Positions 1 through 11,638 of a stretch of 64,000 nt of DNA are shown one piece after another. Under the pieces are notes generated by a model. That model was not told where the DNA came from and ran no database searches. It saw only the letters and a program-made list of their open reading frames with translations. Position numbers and translations under genes: made by a program. Source of the stretch: Tuctoria greenei (taxonomy: Eukaryota; Streptophyta; Magnoliopsida; Poales; Poaceae); contig JAYESD010000002.1 in assembly GCA_036927565.1 (NCBI GenBank), positions 220,413,882-220,477,881 on the forward strand, given 5' to 3'. Every line of letters begins with the position of its first letter. Position 1 is the stretch's first letter.

Positions 1-1683
1 ATAAACAAGTTTTACCTCATAATTGCATTAATCATGCATATCATGGCATAACGAGTACTATATGAGCATTATTTGATTGTAATGTGTGTTTTGCATGTTT
101 GTCACGCAGAATAGAAGGTTTTGCTCTAGAGGGTGCTATCGAGGACCTCCAGTACAAAACATTGAAGCCTTCGATCCAAACCAAGCTCAGGATCAAGGCA
201 AGTGTCCTTTAACATTTTGATCCTGTATCTAAATGTTGTGTTTGCAAAACTGCATGCTTGTGTCAAATTGATGTGAAACCCAAGATAGGTGTTTACTAGT
301 TTTGTTTGACAATCCTTGTTGCTTGGAATACATTGCAGAGTGTCGGGAAGGGCTGTTTACCTTTTTGCTTTGCTCTAACTAGTTGGGATGGTAATACAAC
401 CGAATGGCTTAATTATGAATTAATGACCCTATGGATGATATGAATTGATGAACATGGTTAATTGGTAACATGGAACTTGGGAGATCTAAGCAAGCATGGT
501 TCATGGATTGGGTTGGATGATATGGTGGTTCACTTGCCTTGGATCTAAGGACCGGTTTATGCGAGAATAAGCCAGGACAACAGTGCCACCACAAGGCCAA
601 GTATGGGTGCGGCTTAGCCAATTAATTCAGATTATTACCAGCATCGATTCGGATCATCTGGAGGAGCGGGGAATGGGAGTTGGTTGCGTTTGCAATAGTG
701 GCAGGACTGCTCTGGGATCCAACGGCAGAAGAGGGGGCCCTTGGTTGGATGTGCTCAGTTGGAGGCATCACCACCGGTGAAACCTTAGTGGGTCTGAATA
801 CGCTGGTAGTCCCTTTGTAAAGGCTATTTTGTGATCTTTATGCCATACACCTAAGGAAGTGTAATTGGCATAAGGGAGGTTTCTTTAGTCGCCGACGGGT
901 GATGAAATCATGAACTTGTGGGTAAAGTGGCACAACCTCTGCAGAATGTTAAAAAATATCATGATAGCCTTGCTACTGGATATGAGCACCTGGACAACTT
1001 CCATGATTAGAGGAAACTTGGGATTTGGCATGGTTGGGTCATGTTATGGTCTGAGTTGTGATAATTTAATATGGTCGATGATAATGGTAAGGACTTGGTA
1101 CTTGGATGTATAATTATTGATGGATATCACAATATGGTAATTGATAGTATTGGACTTATAATTGGTAATTATTTGGGTTACGATGGGATTAATTCACATA
1201 GACATCTTAGTATGCTTTCCACATGTTTTTAATGTACTTTTATGCATTTAGCAATTGTTTATTATCACTCCTTGACTAAGCTACATGTCATTACTTTCCC
1301 ACACTTGCTGAGTACGACATGTACTCACCCTTGCAATTCCCCCACCAACAGTTTCAGGCGATGTTTGGGAGTATCGTGAGGCTAATGCGGAGTACTAGGT
1401 TGTGTGTTGCCGTCGACTTGCCTGTGGATTGCTTGGAGCCGCGCTATATCTCCTATGCTTAGTTTGCTCAGTTTAGATTATTTTCTGCTGCATTAATTTC
1501 AGATTTACCAATACTGATCATTAGACTTATAATTTGGGGATTATTTGAATATTGTAATAAAAGTTCTTATTTAATAATTTGTGTTGTGGTAATTATCTGT
1601 TTATCATTTGTGAATCACTTGTGTATGTGTGTTAAACATCCTGGGCACACATATGCATCACACTTTCGGAACCCGGTGTCACA
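1..1683 (+). repeat. Tekay/Del-type LTR, 3' portion
   Basis: This stretch aligns by eye with the last ~1.7 kb of four other LTRs in the window (39181-40890, 46860-48548, 50830-52484, 56030-57685). Shared blocks include the 'tgcatgcttgtgtcaaattgatg' region near 250, the 'gatctaagcaagc' block near 485, and the terminal 'ggtgtcaca'. The LTR end is at 1683, but the bases after it are not the expected primer-binding site; they are a Tat integrase tail. This is therefore a 3' LTR end, or a solo LTR, inserted into that element. The LTR start and the rest of the element lie left of the window. No coding capacity is seen. Confidence 0.85.
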
Positions 1684-1955
1684 GATGACAAGCGGTTTAT
1701 CGAAATGCGCGATACCGGCAGGCACTCCAGTGCTACTAGGAATGGTTCATGTGGAGTAGAGAGCTGAAGGCAGGCGACCTGGTGATGTGGCACATACTTT
1801 CTCATGAAGAGGCAAACAAGCTCTCCCCCAGCTAGGAGGGCCCCTTCCGAGTGATAGAGGTCATGTCGTCCCGTGTGCGTCCGCCTAGCTACAGTGGAAG
1901 AAGAGCCACTCTCCAACCTATGGAACATATGGCACCTCCATAAGTTCTACCCCTA
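1684..1955 (+). pseudogene. pol: Tat-type integrase C-terminus, decayed fragment
   Basis: Frame-by-frame reading gives the end of a Tat-lineage integrase: RNARYRQAL near 1701, then KAGDLVMWHIL, NKLSPS, EGPFRVIEV and a final HLHKFYP near 1940. These match in order the C-terminus of the intact Tat pol in this window (RNARYRQAL, EEGDLVLRRIL, NKLSPSWEGPFRVIKV, EHLRKFYT). In-frame stops interrupt it, for example a TAG just after the RYRQAL block. The upstream part was displaced by the LTR that ends at 1683. It is non-functional; the lineage call is secure because of the motif order. Confidence 0.85.
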
Positions 1956-3499
1956 TCATAGTGGTAGGATAGTGGTCCTTCATTTGTAAGGGGTGCCATA
2001 GCATCTAGGAGCAGCATGCAAGGCAACCAAGCTCCGGGGGTTTGGTCTAGGGTGCACAGCCTGCTTAGCCTTGTCCAGCCTATACAATTTGCCTCCCTTG
2101 TCATCCGGAGCGGGTCGTTGTCCCGTTGTAAAGCTTGTATCCTCCTATGAACACCAAGTTGAAAAATTCACTGTCTTGCCCTTTCTTCTATTATGTTCAT
2201 TTGATAACGCATTAATTTTATGATCATAAAATCATGCTCGTTCGTGCATATTGTCCGTCACATGCACAGCCACTCTCTCTATCTCGCCTCTAGTGGAGTT
2301 ATGCAATCCTGCTGCAGGCCGGCCCACATGAGGTACCTGCCATGTGTGTGGGGTCTCTCGGTTGCCCCCTTGTTCGGGGTCGTCTGATGCCAGATGGTCT
2401 TCCCCATGAAAGGCATATGCTGAGCCGGAGGTCCAGAGTGTGGAGCCTGCTTAGCCTGGTTCCATACCCTAATTGTGCGCACCTTGCTTCCCATCGCTAC
2501 GATTGAGTACTGGGGGCCAAATGGCTCACACCCTGAGTAAGGCGGGAATCAGGCCCCAGATGATAGCGCACTGAATTACACAAGCCCTGCACCTAGCCTT
2601 GGACCGTAAGGCATAATCAAATTAGGGAGGAGGGAAGAACTTATCGACGAGCAAAATTGCCCCTTCCCTGTTGTATGTGCAGATTATACAGGGGAGTTTG
2701 GTTCATGAGACATCATGCAGCAGTCTGGCAGCTCTCGTGCCATCAGGGGACCCGTCGTCTACGTTCTATGTGATGACAATAAGCGCTGAGTGAGTATGCT
2801 CTCTTGTTCTGCTCTTGTTGTTAATAAGGTTTCTTTGGTCTCCAATTTCACAAGGAACCAGCTCTTGACTTCATACGTGTTGATGGTGGGTCCTGTCGAA
2901 CATCCAGCTTTGGCACCCCCAAATGGCCCATCGTTGAAGACTGTACATTGAAGAAAGGCACCCATGGACTCCAAGACAAGCCCGGCACCCCCGAGAGGAC
3001 CTGTCAGCGTCAACACCAAGACAAGTCTAACACCCACTGGGTGGTCCGCCGGTGTCATCTCAGAAAACCTCAACGCTCTTTAGGGGACCCATCGGTGTCA
3101 TCTCTCAAGCATTGATGCTCCCCAAGGGCCCACAGGCATCTATCCTCAAGCTCTCGTGCCCCACCGGGGGCCCACTATCAACTTCCTGCAACTACATGGT
3201 AGGTGTGCCTAAAAACTAATGAGATTAACGAAGTTTTTCGTGTTCTTACGCTACAAAGGACTAGATTGGACAAACTAAGAAGCACAAGACGAAGTCAATT
3301 TGTTCAAATTCATCAGAATGTTTACAAAGAACATAAAATGGCCTGGCGATTACAAGGGCGCTACGCTTGGAAGTCTTCAACTTCGCGCTAGAGCCGCGAG
3401 GCGACGAGAGTGTCGATGTCTTCAACTTCGGACTTCGCTGCCACTTCCCTCTCCTCAACGGGGCTCCAGACCACCGACTACAGTGTGATGTCGGGGTAC
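1956..3499 (+). other. Tat-type 3' non-coding region, no gene seen
   Basis: About 1.5 kb following the integrase tail, in the position where Tat elements carry a long 3' region. No convincing coding region was found; short ORFs here have no recognisable motif. Imperfect repeats built on 'ccggtgtcatct' and 'gggacccatcggtgtcatc' lie between about 2990 and 3160. The final 11 bases (3489-3499, tgtcggggtac) resemble the start of the Tat LTR seen at 7933. The region is cut at 3500 by an Athila-type LTR. Confidence 0.55.
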
Positions 3500-5008
3500 T
3501 GTTGACGATCGTTATATACCAAATTTAACCGTCAATATAACTCAATTATGTGAAGGAATGAATATTTCTTACACACATTATAGTTAGAAATGACCTAGTT
3601 CCACTTGTACTTGGAGAAATTGGTGAATGTGGGTATTTTATACAGAGTTGAAGTGAAACAAGGGGATAGATCCTATAAAATATCATCGCAGCCAATCAAG
3701 CATCGACATGTGGCACCACATGGATCAAATGGCCCACAAACATAAGTATCCGAGGCCATCCAACGGTGTATCACCTATATCAGTAAGGGGGACCCACCAG
3801 TCAGAGACCTGGAGAAAACACAGCCCTAATGGAGCCCTGACCAGGTCGACCGACCCTCCTAGTTGGCTGACCTGGTCCTGGCGCCAAACTCGGTCAATCA
3901 ACACGTGTTGGCACCTCCCGACTACTGAAGATGATTATGACTGATTTGCGCGCATTTGGTGGTGGAAACTAACCCTACTCCAGTAATAAATAGGATCCCA
4001 TACCCTCAAATTCACACACACACACCACTTGAGCATCATTCTATTGTATACACTAGTTGTCCTAGTTCTTTAGTAGAGGTTAGGCTGTAGAGAGGAACCA
4101 CTAGTCCCAAGTCCAAATTGGGAAAGGTATGGCTCATGTATCTTTTCTTGTATTTATGACTTTATGCCCAATAAAGATATTATCTTTATTTTTCTTTTAT
4201 ACATATGCTTGGATGAAGCGTTTCTTCTTTAATTGTCGATTCCATGTATGTGGTAGGAATAGTGTTTATGATCATGCCTTAATGTCATTATACTATCATA
4301 AACACTATAAACCCCCACTATAGTCTAAGTAGTTATGATATCATCATGTTAATATGAATAGCTTATGCTATGTCTCAACATTGGTTCAACGATGATTAGG
4401 TTAGTCATTGCCTTAGGATGGCTTGTGCCATGGCTCCTAAGGTATTTACTTAATATGCTATCATGGTGCTAGCATAGTTAAGTAGCATGGGATGTCTCGT
4501 AGACCCACGAATTGAAGAAGTAGGCAATAGGTGGTGTGCTGACAGCTCTATTTGTCCTTTGTAATCCTCCACGTTCGGCTATGCCACAGGCTCTTGGCGG
4601 AGTAGCCCTAGTATTTCTAGGGGTAAGCCCGTGCCCGATATGTTGAACAACTTAGCATATGGATTCATCATTGACATGCTCATTAGTACCTAACCTGGGC
4701 TATGTATATGTATATTAGAAGCATTGTAGGAGTAACAACCCAACTCTTAGTCTAATCTCCATTAGGACCCATTTACCCTTTATAATACATTGCTTAGGTG
4801 TGTGTCACACTATCCATGTTATCATGTTACCCCTTTCTTGATAATTGATTACTATCCCATAACTTGATGATAAGAGTAGTGTTTACTTTACTCCATTGCC
4901 TTCCTTTGGGATAAATATGATACACTTGGGTATACTCTTGGGTGAAATGCTACACGACAGTTTCCGTGCGCTTGTGGATTTTTATATGTGATGTAAGAAA
5001 CATAAACA
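3500..5008 (+). repeat. Athila-type LTR, intact length (1,509 bp)
   Basis: It begins TGTTGACG and ends AAACA, just before the sequence agcatttctggcacc that precedes the primer-binding site in this family. It aligns along its length with the LTR that is split into four pieces between 9169 and 28747 and with the partial LTR at 34578-34945. Shared landmarks are the 'caatcaagcatcgacatgtgg' block near 3693, an 'aataaatagg' TATA-like sequence near 3982, 'ttgggaaaggtatggct' near 4120, and the 'cctttgtaatcctcca' block near 4556. No TSD could be proved because the 3' end of this copy is degraded. Confidence 0.85.
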
Positions 5009-7932
5009 AGCATTTCTGGCACCTTTGCAGAGGAACGCAAAGGAAGTGAAGGATAGCTATCACTTGTGATTGATCTATAGGTACTAATAGTTATTAGACA
5101 AGATTACCCTTGATTGTTTTCTCCCATTGTGTGAAAACAGGGTAGTGATGGCTAACCCATTTTATGGGATTACCAACAAGGATGCAAGTGCTCAACTGCA
5201 TGATAATTCAAGGCGTACCTCAACAAATGTCTGCTAGGCAACACCATTGCCTTTCGCGAAAGAATTGTAACTTCCAGTAGGAGCCAAAGTCATCCATCCC
5301 CAAGCTTGGGAGAGGCTCCAAGATTTCTTCTTGGTTTGCCTCCATCATGGGGTGGAAAGTTGGCTCTTCATCCAACACTCATGTCTTGGGTTGGCACCAC
5401 CAATCCATGACCACATTCATGCTGGAGCTGAAGGAGTCCGATTATCATTCATCATGGATGAGAATATGGTCTCCACTCAAGGGGTGGATTGAAGAATCCT
5501 CTAGTTCCCTTAGATTGACATGCACACCACTTAATAAGGTGGACATTGTAGTTATGGACTACACCTCCCATTGAAGTAACATGAAGATCAAGCCAATGGA
5601 GAAGTGTTTGGATGATCCAAGCCATGGATATTCACATGATTTGTGAAAATCCATGTCAACATGGGCCACTTGGGGAATCACTCCTTAAGATCCATGAGGA
5701 TTCTTCCTTTCAAACAACAACTCCAATATCTATCACCCACAAGGAGGTCAAGGGTGGAATCAACATCACTCTTGTAATCATGGAGGCTATGGGGATTTCA
5801 AGGATTCAAAGTCAAATAGCCTACCTTGAAGTATCTTGTGCATGGCCAAGCAAGAAATCAAGACTACATTCACATGAAGTTGTTGGCCAAGGACAAGAAA
5901 CTTAAAGAGCATTCAAGATCCAATATGTCCCACAATCACTTGTTGGGATCCCTACACTTCGACCAAGCCCGTGCAACCTAAGGCAAGTGACATTGTGGAT
6001 GAAGCGTTTCTTGTTTGATTTTGGAGTCCACATGTCATCATGCCCAAGGAAATCTTTGATCCATGATCAAAGTATGGGTTAACTCAAAGGAACATCAAGA
6101 AGGTCGAAGTGACACCCCAATAGAAGGACAAGCCTCACCATGCTCACGAAAGAATATCTTCAAGAGGGAGAAGTCATCACTACATCAACAAGTCATCATC
6201 AAGATGACGGAGAGGCTAGGGCCATCATGTGGCCCACTTGTCCAACTTCCATGCCAAAAAAGATTTGGCATGTCAATCAAGGAAAGTTTTTCACATCTTC
6301 AACTCCGGGATTGGACAACAAATCACCCCACCAAACAAGATGGAGGTAAGTCCCACTCATCTTACTTCAAAAATTTGGTAAGTCCTTGCAAATAGGTTAA
6401 TTGGTAGTTATCTCATATTTGAATTTACCATCAATCTTTGCATTTGCATTTAGCATGTTTTAATTTTCACACTTGCATGTTGGTAAATAAAATTTTGAAT
6501 TAGGAAATAAATTTATTCCGATATGAACCTTGGGCGTAACCACTTGAATTCATATTCCTAATTTAAACCGAATATATTTGCCTTAATAATTTGATGCATT
6601 TGTAAGTTGTTTCAAGTTGGTCAAAACAATTTGACAAATGGTACAACATGTTTTTGAGCTAACGTAACCCGTTTTCGAGTTGTTTTGTTTTGCTTCGTTT
6701 TATTGCAGTCAGGACAAAATTTGTAAAAAGGTTATAAGGCCTTATTAGGCGCATATCCCTCCATCGATCTCAACTTGAGTTCATGGTGGAGGAATGCTCA
6801 AGATGGTGGCCTCATGGAAGAGCAAGATGAAGGTCATTCAACTCCAACCTCAACATGGCATTGAACATGAAGTCTACACCAAAATTCATGGTTGTCAATT
6901 TCTCACACAACAACCTTCAACCTGGACTACTATTCAATTGAGGTACAAGTTTAAAATTTTGCAACATTTGAATTGCATTAGGATTGAATGATTTTTTCTT
7001 ACATTGGTCGCGAAGGTTTACACCTTCTCATCATTCAGTTCTTATGCATCCTCACGAGAGTAAGTAATGGCATTGCTCTTTTTTATTCTTCAAAAAGGAA
7101 TGTCAGCTTACTTGGGAATGAATTTTAACAAGTACCTAGAATTTCATGAGCATTGCAAAAATTAACTTAGACATTTTCTGCCTAGGTAATGCTTATGGAA
7201 TAACTTAATGGTTGAATTGGTATGTAGAAACCTAGGAATACTTTGATTTGAAATTCATTCATACATAACTCACTAAATCTCAAATTCTTAGGCAAAAATT
7301 AAAAAATGTTTAGGAGGGTAAATTGGGAATCTTGTTTACCATGATATAAATAATAATGTTTGCCTTGTGTAAAGAAACTATGATGGTTAGAAATTTTACA
7401 AGATGAAAGGATCCATATAGTGTATTTATATCACTTACATTTATATGAGTATGAGCTTTAGAAAATGTGCAAATTGATTTACCCATAAAGCCCCCCTCCT
7501 ATCAATGATTCATACATTGTTCATGGATACACTTGAAATTGGATCTAATGCATCTTTGATTCTGTTTTTCCCCGTATTTACAAATGAAGATTTTGTTACC
7601 TAACCCAAAAATCCATTTGGACAAGTATCGGGAGCTAACCATCCCTCTCCATCATAGAGAAGTTTGCAAGAGTAATATTACTATGCAGGCATTCAAAGAT
7701 CCGACTGTTGGAAATCCTAAGAGGATTCCATTTCCACATCTCTTGGCCAAGGAGTAAATTAGGATGATTGCCACCTATCGGAAATTAAGCCCGAAGGTCA
7801 ATCATAACTATACGAGGCCGGAGATTTGACATGGAAGCCCTCCATGAGCAACCAATGGGATACTACAAATATGTGAGAGCATTATGCTCTCAACTATTCT
7901 AAGAACTCATTCAAGGTCAAGGGAATTACCAC
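5009..7932 (+). mobile_element. Degenerate Athila-type internal region
   Basis: Internal remnant following the LTR at 3500-5008. A short match to the Athila gag of the neighbouring element is seen at about 5147-5230 (an 'aaggatgcaagtgctcaactgca' block matches 29228-29250). A boundary block with 'aataggttaattggtagttat' near 6390 matches the start of the non-coding spacer after protease near 31005. A 'gggagctaaccatccctctccatc' stretch near 7630 matches the end of the 3' ORF near 32690. The rest is diverged, and the ORFs of 97 and 110 codons near 5612 and 6063 show no known motif. No RT or integrase was seen. No 3' LTR end is present, so the right side is truncated. Confidence 0.5.
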
Positions 7933-8942
7933 TATCGGTACCCTGCATATGGGGTACCCTCGCACACAGGATGGAAGTACCTCAGTGCGTCTAGTGGCGC
8001 AACGTGTATAAAAGGTGTCGGACCACGGCCTTCCTCAAGTACGGGATCCAAAGCTGCCATGTGGACCTCAAAGATGGGACCTAGCTCCTCCGGTGAGGCG
8101 GGCTCCCAAGCTTCCATGTGTTTGGCTGGACGGGACCTCACTCCACTATAGGAGTGGGCTCCGGTGCAACCACGTGGCTCGAAGCACTAGGTCGGGCACC
8201 TCCCATAGAGAAGGGCTCCGGAGCTGCCACGTGCCTCGAAGTATTGGGATTGGCCTCCCCAGCAGTGTCCAACCCCGAAGCTTCCACATGTCTGGCAACT
8301 CGCCCTCGACGGTGCGTGCGGGAGTTAAGGGATGGTGCGCCCTGTCTAAATAAAGTATTGAATACATGCACCCACCTCCGGTAGATAACACGGAGCATGC
8401 CCACAGTCAAGGACTGTTGCGCCCAATAACATCATAGTGAAGACGTAACAGGCCTACCTCGCACCACCAAGTGGGTAGCTTACGGCGACAAGACAGACGG
8501 ACGGGACATCCCCTAACACCGTCAGCGACTACGCATGGGCCACTGGCGTCTGAGGCGGCAAGACGGCAGGTCTTCAAGCCACAGTCAGATGAGGCTTATG
8601 CAAGAAGCCTTAGATCTTTAGGATGAGATTGCCCCAGGGCCACCTGTCGGGCCCTGGACCCCACCTGTGAGGTGTCCAAACATGTCTATAAAAGGATCGA
8701 ACCACTACCATTACAAAGGACCCCCAATCTAATGCATACACACGATACACACATTCACGCCAGCAATACAATCTCACCATAGGGTATTATGCTTCGACGG
8801 CCCAAACCATGTAAAAACCACGGTCTCACCACTCTCATACGCTCAATCTCTCCATTGAGGACTATAAGCCCTACCGATCAAGAACCTCTGCGGGTTGCAC
8901 TCATAGCAGGTCTGGGGGAAGTGTCGCAAAAACACTTCGACA
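7933..8942 (+). repeat. Tat-type LTR (about 1,010 bp)
   Basis: It starts tatcggtaccctgcatatgg and ends cacttcgaca, and is followed at once by tttggtgcatccagtaggg. That follower is homologous in position and sequence to the primer-binding site of the intact Tat element (ttggcgcgccaggtagggg). A TATA box, tataaaagg, lies at 8687-8695. The U3 part contains repeated 'gggctcc...gctgccacgtg' units near 8040-8290, similar to the CCGGAGC-rich LTR of the intact Tat element. It differs too much from that LTR to be the same family. Confidence 0.7.
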
Positions 8943-9168
8943 TTTGGTGCATCCAGTAGGGTTTTTCCTCTAAAACGTGGTTGCGCTTTCATCACAATGG
9001 TAAGCATCAAGCTTGCGAGCAGCGGCAAGATTGAGCCGAAGAAGGTCGACCTGCAGATCGGCGAAGACGGGGAGATGGAGTTTCAAAAGCCCGAAGGGTC
9101 TATTGAAACGGTCCACCAGGCTGAAGATTTTGACCCCAACAGCGACCATGAGTGTCGCATAGCACTCC
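8943..9168 (+). mobile_element. Tat-type 5' internal stub with primer-binding site
   Basis: The stretch following the LTR at 7933-8942. It starts with the putative primer-binding site (about 8943-8961). An ATG at 8997 opens 57 codons rich in Glu and Lys before the region is cut at 9169 by the start of an Athila-type LTR. It could be the beginning of a gag or leader ORF; the peptide has no motif that I recognise. The last five bases (actcc, 9164-9168) would be the left target-site copy of the Athila insertion, but the right copy is not in the window. Confidence 0.5.
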
Positions 9169-9340
9169 TGTTGACGGCTATTATATACCAATATCACCAA
9201 TCAATATAACTCAATTATGTGAAGGAATTGTCATTTCTTGCACACATCACCTTTCTATTTAACCTACTTCCACTTGTCCTTGGAGAAATAGTGCATGTAG
9301 GGAATTATTGCAGGAAATGAGGTAAAAGAGGGGGGGGATA
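9169..9340 (+). repeat. Athila 5' LTR, piece 1 of 4
   Basis: It starts TGTTGACGG and matches 3500-3670 and 34578-34750 base for base over long blocks (for example 'caatataactcaattatgtg'). It stops where LTR-A copy 1 begins at 9341; the homologous sequence resumes at 11013. Confidence 0.9.
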
Positions 9341-11012
9341 TGTGAGATCTATGTGTGTTGAATACATTGGCTTTGAAATAAAAGTTTTGAATGCTGCCAT
9401 AACATCTTTTTAGCAAGGTCCGACTTTAGCTCCGGCATGTCTTTGTTAAGCTTCAATATGTTTTTGCTAGGTCCGACTTATGTTGGTTAGCTCTGACATG
9501 TTTTTCTAGCTTTGGCGCCAGGTTGTACTAGCTTTGGTAAGATCCGATGCTAGGTTGTACTAGCTTTGGTAAGCTCGGGCTCAAGCTCTGGTTAGTTTTG
9601 GCAAGATTCAGAGCTTGATCGCAATGTTCCTGCTTTTTCTGTGAAATGTTTCGTACTTGCATTACATTGTTGGAAAGATTGCTTAGTATTCATTTGCAAA
9701 GTTATTGGTGTGTTTTGGTTGATATTGTTGATATCATTTTGCTATGGTTTGCAACATGCTTATGTGATGTGCTCACGTAAGATGTTGTAGTTTCAGAACT
9801 AACGAGATTCAAGTCGAGGACTTGTGCTCGGAAGTATTGGTTGTTTGTTCATGTGCAGGTGTTGCTTGAGTTCAAGACATGTCCGGTGATAGGATCCATT
9901 GAACTAGTCTTAGGAAGAAGATGAGGTTCAACAACCAAGTTCGGGGGGAATTGTGGTTGAGTTGATCGGGAGGTTGCACAACATGTTTGAATCAAGAACA
10001 ATGCATATGAAGGTATCGTGAACGTCATTGGAAGATGTTTGCACGTATGAAAGGAGTGCATGGACATGGCTACATGGTTCCGAGGCGTGATGAAAAGATG
10101 TGGATGTAAAAATTGGTCAGAAAGGTCCAACCGACTAGGTTACGGACTCAGGCTACGGCTGAGTCGGTTTTGACTCAAATATGGGAAGTTTTGATTTGGT
10201 TATGATAGCATTTCCTGTGGATCACGAATTTGAGTTGTTTTAGGAATGTGGGATACGTTCCTAAGGTGTTTGGAAGTCTTAAGATTGCATCTATCTGCGT
10301 ATAGAAGAGTCTTGAGCAGTTATGAAAAGTTTTGATTCGTGAACTGAGTAGGATTAGAGTCCTAGTTAGTGTTGGGTTGTCCTAAGGGCTGGTTATATAA
10401 GAAGGGAGGCCAGAGCTCGTGGTAGAAAACTTGGGGGCTGTTCCTCTTATGTTCTATTGAATAGATTTCGTAGTTGAAAGGAACTTTTATGCCTTGTTCG
10501 TTCGACTTGTTCCAGACAAGTTTTTCTCGTTGAGTTTTCTACACAACACTACCTTTCTTCTGTGGTTTTATCATAACTCGAGTTTTAGAGATCCAAATGA
10601 CTGTTCTTTTTGTGTTGTCTTCAAAACTTGATTATCTATCATCTTTCAAAATTTCACGGTCATTGGATTTGTGGTTTCTGATATACACAAGTTTCTTTGC
10701 AGTATTACAGATCTGTTTTTTACTCGGTAGAACAGATTGACCTTTGTTCGGTAATCGTAACTTGAGTTTCTCTCGATGGATTTGAGTGATTCTTGTTGTG
10801 TACTCTTAGTTACTTGATTCTCTCTGATATCTATCACTTTTGCGACAGTGAAACACGTTTAGATTAGTCTCACACACAATTTCTTTAACAGATCGTTTTT
10901 TCTGCCGAAGGGGTTGGGATTTAATTGTTTCCGCTGTGTAAGATTTTTCAAATATACCATTCACCCTCCCCCCCCCCCTCTGGTAGCTTTTCACGTGCTC
11001 TTCGATCCTACA
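9341..11012 (+). repeat. LTR-A copy 1, solo LTR (1,672 bp)
   Basis: It begins TGTGAGATCTATGTGTG and ends CTCTTCGATCCTACA, the termini shared by all LTR-A copies here. The Athila LTR reads continuously across it (9340 to 11013). It holds a block of imperfect ~32 bp repeats with 'aggtccgac' and 'agctttggtaagctc' (about 9440-9600), a TATA box tatataa at 10394-10400, an 11-base C run at 10968-10978, and a pyrimidine-rich end. There is no internal region or second LTR, so it is a solo LTR. A clean 5-bp target duplication is not visible. The 'attcacc...ccc' motif before the end is reminiscent of Copia (Angela/SIRE-type) LTRs, but the superfamily is not proved. Confidence 0.85.
10394..10400 (+). promoter_or_regulatory. 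TATA box of LTR-A copy 1
   Basis: tatataa, conserved in position in copies 2 (12759-12766), 3 (27510-27517) and the reverse copy (36948-36955), always followed by a purine run 'gaagggaggc' or similar and 'agagctcgtg'. This is the likely transcription start region of the LTR. Confidence 0.6.
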
Positions 11013-11638
11013 CAATCCTATAAAATACCATCCCAGCCAATCAAGCAACGACATATGGCACCACAAGGATCAAATGGCCCACAAACAGAAGTATCTGAGA
11101 CCATCGAACGTTGTAGCACCCATATTGTGGGGTGGGACCCACCCAGCAGTGACCTGGAGAAAGAACGCAATAAATGGTGCAAAGACCAGGTCGGTCGACC
11201 CCCCTAGTCAGCCGACCTAGTCCTGGCGCCAAACTCGATCAATCGCCACATGTTGGCTCCTCCCGGCTTGAAGAAGTCAGTGGTGAATGATTCACACACT
11301 TTTGATGGCGATAACCGACCCTTCTCCACCTATAAATAGGACCCCCTACCATTACTTCACACCCACACCACTTGAGTATTCATCCCTTGTATCCACTATT
11401 CTCTATAGGTTTGCAGGAGTATAGGTTGTAGAAACGAGAGTCTCTAGTCCATAGTCCAAGTAGGAGAGGAGTAGAAGGAGTCTCTTCCCAATTCCTAATT
11501 GGGAAAGGTATGGCTCTCATATTCCTATTTGTATTTGTGACTTTGTTCTTAATAAAGATGTTATCTTTAGTCTACTATTGTTCATATACTTAGATGAAGC
11601 GTTTCTTGTTTGATTGTGGATTCCGTATATGTGGTCGG
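11013..11638 (+). repeat. Athila 5' LTR, piece 2 of 4
   Basis: Continues the LTR from 9340. It includes 'caatcctataaaat', the 'cagccaatcaagcaacgac' block, and a TATA box tataaatagg at 11331-11340. It stops at the LTR-A copy 2 insertion; the final 5 bases gtcgg (11634-11638) pair with gtagg at 13366-13370 as an aged target duplication. Confidence 0.9.

Noticed and set aside
5612..6395. Two open frames of 97 and 110 codons
   Set aside because: No known motif; located in decayed Athila-type internal sequence. Could be remnants but cannot be supported as genes.
8015..8410. Overlapping frames of 70-112 codons on both strands
   Set aside because: They fall in the U3 repeats of the Tat-type LTR; simple consequence of high GC and repeats.
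9440..9600. CRISPR-like repeat array
   Set aside because: Units are contiguous imperfect tandem repeats without unique spacers, inside a plant LTR.
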